Below, in pieces: positions 23,851-28,670 of a stretch of 28,670 nt of DNA. The DNA is from an uncultured Caryophanales bacterium (GTDB taxonomy: Bacteria > Bacillota_I > Bacilli_A > RF39 > UBA660): the NCBI GenBank assembly GCA_946628045.1, contig CAMOVZ010000010.1, forward strand, positions 1 through 28,670, written 5' to 3'. The translations under genes were made by a program, and so were the position numbers. A model generated the notes under the pieces. The model had not been told where the DNA came from and did no database searches. It saw only the letters and a list, made by a program, of their open reading frames with translations. How positions within the stretch are numbered: position 1 is the first letter of the stretch; each line of letters starts with the position of its first letter.

Positions 23851-24597
23851 TTATACGTCAATATCAACACCATTCATGGCATCATATATACCCATTGCAT
23901 TACCATAGTAATCAAATACATTTCCATAACCACCTAAGTCAAGGTTATAGTTTTGACTATTAGCCAATGTAGTATTTTGCATTGCATGTTGGTAGCTACC
24001 ATATACTGTTCCACCTCTACTAACTTTGAAAGACATACTAATTATAATATCTTCGCCTGTATCTGGAAGTTTTACAGAATTTCCAACACCATTTGTTGTA
24101 TTTAGATTGGAATAAAATACATCACCGGCAGTTGAAGAAACATATGTGTGGTTATGTGCGAGTAAACTTACTCCATCAAGATATGCCCCAATATTATCCC
24201 AACTTCTAACGCTTGGGCTAGCATGCCATGTATTTTTTAAACTCATTATACAATAGCTTGGTAGGCAGGCTCTAGCTATTTGAACAGTTTTGTATGATGT
24301 TGAATGTGATTGAGAATTTGGGCTTATTCCTGGATTTAATAAGGCTAATGGTGATTCATTATATGTTTTTATTTCTACTTCACTATTTATTAAATTATCT
24401 TCTACAAATTCATCATACATAGCACGTGTCATTATTCTTAAATATTCTTCACCATAGAATGCAGTTAAGAAATTATATTCTTCACGTGTTAAATCAATTC
24501 CGTTTGGAGTAGTATAATACACCTCTTCTGCATATACATTTTTAACAAATCCAAAAATAGCTAATACTGCAAGTAATGTCATAAAAAATTTCTTCAT
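23851..24597 (-). CDS. secreted protein of unknown function
   Basis: The 248-residue precursor has a clear Sec signal peptide (MKKFFMTLLAVLAIFGF, predicted cleavage after VYA-23). The mature N-terminus carries GIDLTREEYNFLTAFYGEEYL...MTRAMYDEF, a pattern I associate with secreted proteins of gut Bacilli but cannot name. The remainder is polar with one CLPSYC cysteine pair and many Ser/Asn/Gly, suggesting an extracellular beta-rich domain. GAAAGGAGG precedes the ATG. Its promoter region contains a 22-bp perfect palindrome, and the upstream gene encodes a membrane-anchored XRE regulator, a plausible controller. Confidence 0.75.
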   Translation of the reverse strand: MKKFFMTLLAVLAIFGFVKNVYAEEVYYTTPNGIDLTREEYNFLTAFYGEEYLRIMTRAMYDEFVEDNLINSEVEIKTYNESPLALLNPGISPNSQSHSTSYKTVQIARACLPSYCIMSLKNTWHASPSVRSWDNIGAYLDGVSLLAHNHTYVSSTAGDVFYSNLNTTNGVGNSVKLPDTGEDIIISMSFKVSRGGTVYGSYQHAMQNTTLANSQNYNLDLGGYGNVFDYYGNAMGIYDAMNGVDIDV

Positions 24598-24620
24598 AGT
24601 TATCCTCCTTTCTAATAATT

Positions 24621-24642
24621 ATTTTATCTATATAGATAAAAT
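24621..24642. promoter_or_regulatory. 22-bp perfect palindrome, possible operator
   Basis: The half-site ATTTTATCTAT is followed directly by its exact reverse complement. It lies between the terminator of the XRE regulator gene and the ribosome-binding site of the secreted-protein gene, where an operator would act. With no loop it is a poor RNA hairpin, so a dimeric DNA-binding protein is the likelier reader. Confidence 0.5.
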
Positions 24643-24667
24643 AAAAATAGAACTTCTTGAGTTCTAT
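24637..24667 (-). terminator. terminator of the membrane-anchored XRE regulator gene
   Basis: ATAGAACT / AGTTCTAT (arms 24647-24654 and 24660-24667) with a 5-nt loop is followed on the minus strand by TTTTATTTTATC. The T-rich tail merges into the palindrome. Confidence 0.8.
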
Positions 24668-24668
24668 C

Positions 24669-25838
24669 TTATGAAAATAGTGCTACTTTAAAAATATTAT
24701 TAAACTTATCTTTGCAATTTTCTTTTACACACACATATCTATTTTCTTTTATATTATATTCACCTATTGATTCATCATTTTCTAATATTTCTATTATATT
24801 TGTTTCTTGATAGTAAATGATTAATCCATTACTATATTCACACATATATGTTCCCATATCTTCTAAACACTTTTCTTTAATCTTTGATAGCACTTGATCA
24901 GTAGTTATTTCAGGTTCTTTTGGAGGTTCTGTTTTAAGTTCCACTTTGGGCTCTTCTTTTACTTCTTGCTTTGGTTTTTGTGGTTCTTGTTTTTTAACTT
25001 CTTGAGTCTCTTGAACCACTGGTTTTACTTCTTCCTTTGTCTCTTCCTTATTTTCTTCATTCTTTTCTTCTTTTTTCAATATATCTTGTACATTTTTATT
25101 TTTTACACTATTTTGTTGATTTTGAAAAAATAAATTATCATTTATATAATCTTTTCTTGGTTTTAATTTTATTATTTCTTTATTATTATCATTATAAGTT
25201 ATTTCTAAATATAAATTATTAATTTTTTTATCTTTTATTTTTTCTTTATATCCATAGCTATCTTTTATTACTATATTATCTATATCGGTATCTTCTACTA
25301 TTAGTTTATTTTTATTATTTTTCTTATAGAATAATTTTATATTTTTGATTTCTATTTCTGAATTATATTTTAATTTACCTAATTTCATATACACTTTTTC
25401 TTTAGTTATAATCATTAATCCACCATAAGTTCTAAAACTGTCTGATTTTCCACTTATTGTGTATACTTCAGTAGAATTATATGAATTAATAAAATAGTAT
25501 GATAAGAAAGATAGTAATAATACTATTATAATTGAGATAGATATTAATGATATTCTTTTTAATTTTTTTGATTTTTTATTACTTTCATCTAATATTGATA
25601 GAGTTGTTTCTTCTATTGTTGTTTTTGGGAATCTTTCACCATTTAATAATTCATTTATACTTACGTTAAACATATCACTTAATTTTAATAATGTTTGCGG
25701 ATCTGGCGTCGTTACTCCTCTTTCCCATTTTGATACTCCTTGTCTTGAAATTGGAATTAAGTCTGCTAATTGATATTGACTTAGTCCTTTTTCTTTTCTT
25801 AATTCACAAATAAATTTACCTATTTTTTCTGAATCCAT
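24669..25838 (-). CDS. membrane-anchored XRE-family regulator with extracytoplasmic domain
   Basis: The 389-residue protein has a cytoplasmic XRE domain (about 5-65; LSQYQLADLIPISRQGVSKWERG), one transmembrane helix (about 96-117), and a large outer part: a beta-rich region (~120-240), a Lys/Glu/Pro-rich linker (~245-320) and a final ~60-residue domain with four cysteines (CLEDMGTYMCEY, CVKENCKD). The topology resembles RodZ or membrane-tethered one-component regulators that sense outside signals; the exact family is not recognised. Start: ATG after TTAGGAG. It has its own promoter and terminator and precedes the secreted-protein gene on the same strand. Confidence 0.85.
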   Translation of the reverse strand: MDSEKIGKFICELRKEKGLSQYQLADLIPISRQGVSKWERGVTTPDPQTLLKLSDMFNVSINELLNGERFPKTTIEETTLSILDESNKKSKKLKRISLISISIIIVLLLSFLSYYFINSYNSTEVYTISGKSDSFRTYGGLMIITKEKVYMKLGKLKYNSEIEIKNIKLFYKKNNKNKLIVEDTDIDNIVIKDSYGYKEKIKDKKINNLYLEITYNDNNKEIIKLKPRKDYINDNLFFQNQQNSVKNKNVQDILKKEEKNEENKEETKEEVKPVVQETQEVKKQEPQKPKQEVKEEPKVELKTEPPKEPEITTDQVLSKIKEKCLEDMGTYMCEYSNGLIIYYQETNIIEILENDESIGEYNIKENRYVCVKENCKDKFNNIFKVALFS

Positions 25839-25861
25839 ACTTCATTACTCCTAACTATATA

Positions 25862-25909
25862 ATTGTATAAAAGTAATATATAAATTGTAATGTAGTAGTA
25901 GTTTACATT
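25862..25909 (-). promoter_or_regulatory. promoter of the XRE regulator gene with inverted repeat
   Basis: Minus-strand TTACAA (25890-25885) and TACAAT (25867-25862) are 17 bp apart. The inverted repeat AATGTA-N9-TACATT (25889-25909) touches the -35 box and could be an autoregulatory site. Confidence 0.55.
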
Positions 25910-25917
25910 TTAGTAAT

Positions 25918-25949
25918 AAAAAAAAGATAAAAGATATTCTCTTTTATCT
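25918..25949 (-). terminator. terminator of the ftsEX-pcsB operon
   Basis: AGATAAAAGA / TCTTTTATCT (10 bp, 5-nt loop, 25925-25949) is followed on the minus strand by eight T and overlaps the stop codon of the hydrolase gene. Confidence 0.85.
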
Positions 25950-27146
25950 ATTTGACCAACTACCTGGGAAATTAATTAAGTTACCTGGATTAATCAAACT
26001 ATTAGTATATGTACCATAACTACAGCCACCATTTTTCCAGTGGCAATTTGCGATTTCTAAGTGTAAGTGTTCACCTGTTGAACATCCTGTAGTACCCATG
26101 TATCCAATTACTGAATCTTTAGATACATATTGTCCTACCCAAATATTTCCATAGCTACTCAAGTGAACGTATGATGAATAGATAAAGCTTCCATTATAGT
26201 TGTGTTTTACAACTACTATTTTAGCATTACCATTACACCAATATCCCATTGAGCTACACCAATAACTTGTGGTACAAGCATCTGTGTATATTGCATGAAT
26301 ACTTCCAGCAGCTATTGGGTGAATTGCGATATTTTTATTACCACTACTTAAATCATACCCCATGTGTCCACCCCACATACCTCTTACTACATATCCATAA
26401 TCAATTGGACGTGAGAAGAATCCTACACTTGGAAGTGATCCACCTGATTCTTGAGCTTTTCTATATTCACATTTTTGAATATCTTCTGTAGCTCCACAAC
26501 CTAAGCTCTTATAATACTTAACACTATCTCTAGCAGAGTTTATTTGTTCTTGAATAGATGGCATACTTTCTCTTATATGAGCTGAATCTGCTTCTATTCT
26601 AGCTTGTTCTGCTTTTAATTGTTGTTGTAATTCTTTTAATTCTTTTTGTTTTTCTTCTAATTCTTTTTTTCTTGCTTCATTTTTCTTTATCAATTCTTCT
26701 AATTCTTTCATGATTTTATTATTATATTCTGTTAATTGTTCTACAATTGATAAACGATAAACCATATCAGTAATACTTTCAGCACCGAAGGCATATTGAA
26801 GATAAGCGTTTTCTCCATTAGATATTTGATAATAAGAAATAATGTTTTTACTTTCTTCACTTTTTCTTTCTATTTCCTTTTGACTTTCTTCTATTTCTTT
26901 TTCTAATCTTTCTACTTCTTTTGTTGCTTCTTCTATTTGACTTTCAATATTACTTATTTTCTTTTTTATTTCTGCTACTTCTTGTTCATTTTTAGCAAGA
27001 TTAGCTTTTTTTGTTTCTAATTCTTGTGTATATTTTGAAACTTCATTTTCGAATTCTTGTATAGTCTTTGCACTAGTATCTATTGGTAGTGCTATGTAAG
27101 ATACTAATAACAAAATTATAGAAGTTCCTACTAATAGTTTTTTCAT
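25944..27146 (-). CDS. PcsB/EnvC-like peptidoglycan hydrolase, M23 domain
   Basis: The 400-residue secreted protein has a signal peptide (1-26), a long coiled coil (about 28-205, Glu/Lys/Gln heptads) and a C-terminal M23/LytM metallopeptidase domain (about 250-385). The zinc motif HMGYD and the downstream HLH (GEHLHLEI) are intact, so it should be catalytically competent. Position directly after ftsX (TAATG overlap) and the coiled coil-plus-hydrolase layout match PcsB/EnvC-type enzymes or activators controlled by FtsEX at the division site. PcsB of streptococci carries a CHAP domain instead of M23, so this is a functional analogue. The C-terminal part is unusually cysteine-rich for a cytosol-exported protein. 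Confidence 0.9.
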   Translation of the reverse strand: MKKLLVGTSIILLLVSYIALPIDTSAKTIQEFENEVSKYTQELETKKANLAKNEQEVAEIKKKISNIESQIEEATKEVERLEKEIEESQKEIERKSEESKNIISYYQISNGENAYLQYAFGAESITDMVYRLSIVEQLTEYNNKIMKELEELIKKNEARKKELEEKQKELKELQQQLKAEQARIEADSAHIRESMPSIQEQINSARDSVKYYKSLGCGATEDIQKCEYRKAQESGGSLPSVGFFSRPIDYGYVVRGMWGGHMGYDLSSGNKNIAIHPIAAGSIHAIYTDACTTSYWCSSMGYWCNGNAKIVVVKHNYNGSFIYSSYVHLSSYGNIWVGQYVSKDSVIGYMGTTGCSTGEHLHLEIANCHWKNGGCSYGTYTNSLINPGNLINFPGSWSNR

Positions 27147-28045
27147 TAGATCTTTAAGTATTTTCTAACGGCACTAGCACTACCTATCATACCTACTAAT
27201 ATACCAATTCCAACTACTATTAATGATGCTTGATAGATAAATGGTTCTGGTACTATTAATTCAATTAATCTTGAATATAGATATCCATCAAAATGTTTAT
27301 AGAATGCTAAATATCCATATGTAGTTAATAATACTGGTACTATTGAACCAAATAATCCTAAAATCATACCTTCAATAATAAATGGTAATTTAATAGTAAT
27401 ATTACTTGCTCCTACAAGTCTCATTATTCCTATTTCTCTACGTCTTGCTGATATTGTTAACTTGATTGTATTAATAATTAAGAATACTGTTACTAATACT
27501 AAAGCTAATACTACACCATATGTTAATTTTTCTACTGAAGAGAAAGCTTTTACCATTTTATCTACCATATCTTCTCCATATCTTACTACTGATACTTTGT
27601 CGATATTTTCTATTTTTAAAGCTGTTTGTTTTATTTTTCTTACATCTTTTACTTTTACTTGGTATGTATCTTTTAGAGGTGATTCTTCATCACTCCATGT
27701 ATCTAATACTGTTTTAAATACTTCACTTTCTTCTTGCATTTTTTGTTTTACTTCTTGTTTTGTTTGAAATGTATAAGTTTCTACATTTTTTATTTTATTT
27801 ATTTTCTTTTCTACATCTTTTACATCATCTTCTGTTGCATCATTATCTAAGAATACTACTATTGTCATATCTTTTTCTATTGTTTGTGTAAAATTTTGAA
27901 CGTTGAATGATGTTATTACTGCAACTGCAACAATTATTAATGTGATAGTAATACAAGAAATTGATGCTAATGATAAAGAAAAGTTTCTTATTACACTTTT
28001 AACAGCATCTCTAATGCTTCTTCCTAACATTCTTATTGGTTTCAT
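27146..28045 (-). CDS. ftsX: cell division ABC transporter permease FtsX
   Basis: The 299-residue membrane protein starts with a basic cytoplasmic segment ([21 protein letters not shown]). It has TM1 (~22-45), an extracytoplasmic domain (~46-165; [24 protein letters not shown]) and three more helices (~170-195, 215-245, 270-292). The [14 protein letters not shown] loop is the typical FtsX/MacB coupling motif. With FtsE it transmits ATP hydrolysis across the membrane to the hydrolase encoded next. It overlaps ftsE by ATGA and pcsB by one base. Confidence 0.96.
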   Translation of the reverse strand: MKPIRMLGRSIRDAVKSVIRNFSLSLASISCITITLIIVAVAVITSFNVQNFTQTIEKDMTIVVFLDNDATEDDVKDVEKKINKIKNVETYTFQTKQEVKQKMQEESEVFKTVLDTWSDEESPLKDTYQVKVKDVRKIKQTALKIENIDKVSVVRYGEDMVDKMVKAFSSVEKLTYGVVLALVLVTVFLIINTIKLTISARRREIGIMRLVGASNITIKLPFIIEGMILGLFGSIVPVLLTTYGYLAFYKHFDGYLYSRLIELIVPEPFIYQASLIVVGIGILVGMIGSASAVRKYLKI

Positions 28046-28670
28046 TCTGCATACGTTCCTTTCTGTTTAAATTTTACTAGATGTCCATCTTTTAAAGTAA
28101 TAACTTGTTTTTTCATCTTGTTTACTATTTCTTTATCATGTGTTGCCATAATAATAGTTGTTCCTCTTGATTTATTAATACCTTCTAAGACTTTCATAAT
28201 TTCCATACTTTTTTCAGGATCTAGGTTTCCAGTAGGTTCGTCACATAAAAGTAATTTTGGATCATTAACAATAGCACGAGCTATTGCAACACGCTGTTGT
28301 TCTCCACCAGATAAATTATCAGGATATTCATGAACTTTATTCTTTAATCCTACATCTTCTAATGCCTTTAATACTTTTACTCTTATAGTATCTTTTTTCT
28401 CACCAATACATTCTAAGGCAAATGCTACATTTTCATATACTGTTAATTTTGGTAATAATCTATAATCTTGGAATACAATTCCTAATTTTCTTCTTAATTT
28501 ATATACCTTTTTATTCTTTAGTTTAGCAACATCAAGTCCACCAACTATAACTTGTCCTTTTGTTGGTTTTTCTTCTCTATATAATAATTTAATGAATGTA
28601 GATTTTCCACTACCTGATCCACCAATTACAAATACAAATGAACCTTTTTCTATTGCTAAGTTTAAATCAT
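28042..28670 (-). CDS. ftsE: cell division ATP-binding protein FtsE (5' end cut by window edge)
   Basis: The minus-strand frame from the window edge to TGA at 28042 encodes about 209 residues of an ABC ATPase: Walker [11 protein letters not shown]-loop [17 protein letters not shown], signature [15 protein letters not shown], Walker [13 protein letters not shown] and H-loop MATHDKE. The NLSGGEQQR and [10 protein letters not shown] forms are typical of FtsE. About 15-20 N-terminal residues are outside. The TGA stop overlaps the ftsX ATG (ATGA), showing translational coupling and use of TGA as a stop. It does not appear in the usual gene-length search because it runs off the window. Confidence 0.95.
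   Translation of the reverse strand, partial: DLNLAIEKGSFVFVIGGSGSGKSTFIKLLYREEKPTKGQVIVGGLDVAKLKNKKVYKLRRKLGIVFQDYRLLPKLTVYENVAFALECIGEKKDTIRVKVLKALEDVGLKNKVHEYPDNLSGGEQQRVAIARAIVNDPKLLLCDEPTGNLDPEKSMEIMKVLEGINKSRGTTIIMATHDKEIVNKMKKQVITLKDGHLVKFKQKGTYAE

Noticed and set aside
24894..25222. Plus-strand hydrophobic ORFs opposite the XRE regulator
   Set aside because: They are the antisense reading of its Lys/Glu-rich linker, which gives Phe/Leu-rich frames. They have no ribosome-binding sites and a real gene covers the region.
1..28670. CRISPR arrays, tRNA/rRNA genes, insertion sequences, prophage or attachment sites
   Set aside because: No direct-repeat arrays, cloverleaf-like sequences, transposase or integrase genes, or flanking inverted repeats were seen. 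The only holin-family hit (16078-16503) is a chromosomal YvlD-like protein in a housekeeping operon.

Overview
The window is very AT-rich chromosomal DNA from a low-GC Gram-positive bacterium, most likely an uncultured gut-type member of the Bacilli (Erysipelotrichales/RF39-like). That placement is inferred from gene content (spo0A, whiA, yvcK, lgt, ftsEX with a PcsB-like hydrolase) and from lineage-type secreted proteins, not from a database match. TGA serves as a stop codon: ftsE and the flippase gene both end in an ATGA overlap with the next start, so the standard bacterial code applies rather than the mycoplasma code. Almost all genes lie on the minus strand. Only clpP, a small XRE regulator and two tiny hydrophobic ORFs are on the plus strand.

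Layout, left to right. (1) 1-1104: start of the S10 ribosomal operon (rpsJ, rplC) with its promoter and a ~115 nt leader. (2) 1137-2779: a Y-family DNA polymerase with a LexA-like box in its promoter, divergent from a small XRE regulator. (3) 2773-4987: a degenerate AAA/DUF4143 ATPase, then spo0A with candidate 0A boxes upstream. (4) 4999-10655: central glycolysis (gap, pgk, tpiA), with a glycolipid glucosyltransferase, an MprF/YbhN-type membrane protein and a GNAT-like protein between pgk and tpiA. (5) 10732-13083: a TGS/uridine-kinase-like nucleoside kinase divergent from clpP. (6) 13377-19353: the uvrA - 4TM protein - lgt - yvcK - whiA operon. (7) 19701-23244: the uvrB - lipoprotein - radical SAM/SPASM operon. 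(8) 23276-25909: an unknown protein, a secreted protein and a membrane-anchored XRE regulator, with a 22-bp perfect palindrome between the last two. (9) 25918-28670: ftsE - ftsX - pcsB-like peptidoglycan hydrolase.

The most unusual content is a pair of paralogous plus-strand loci in the two larger gaps (13086-13376 and 19389-19701). Each has a promoter-like region, a leader carrying the 11-mer GGGGTTCGGTT, a strong ribosome-binding site and a 24-25 codon ORF for a hydrophobic peptide with a charged N-terminus. Downstream are a hairpin that is an intrinsic terminator only on the minus strand, a second hairpin, and a 37-nt block (35/37 identical) holding a minus-strand TATAAT. The leader of each copy can pair over 8 nt with the start of its own 3' hairpin, and this is kept although the sequence differs between copies. 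This is the architecture of a type I toxin-antitoxin system: membrane peptide mRNA, long-range 5'-3' pairing and a cis-antisense RNA. I do not recognise the peptide family. Each antisense unit abuts the stop codon of a housekeeping operon (whiA or radical SAM), so read-through from those operons would also make antisense RNA.
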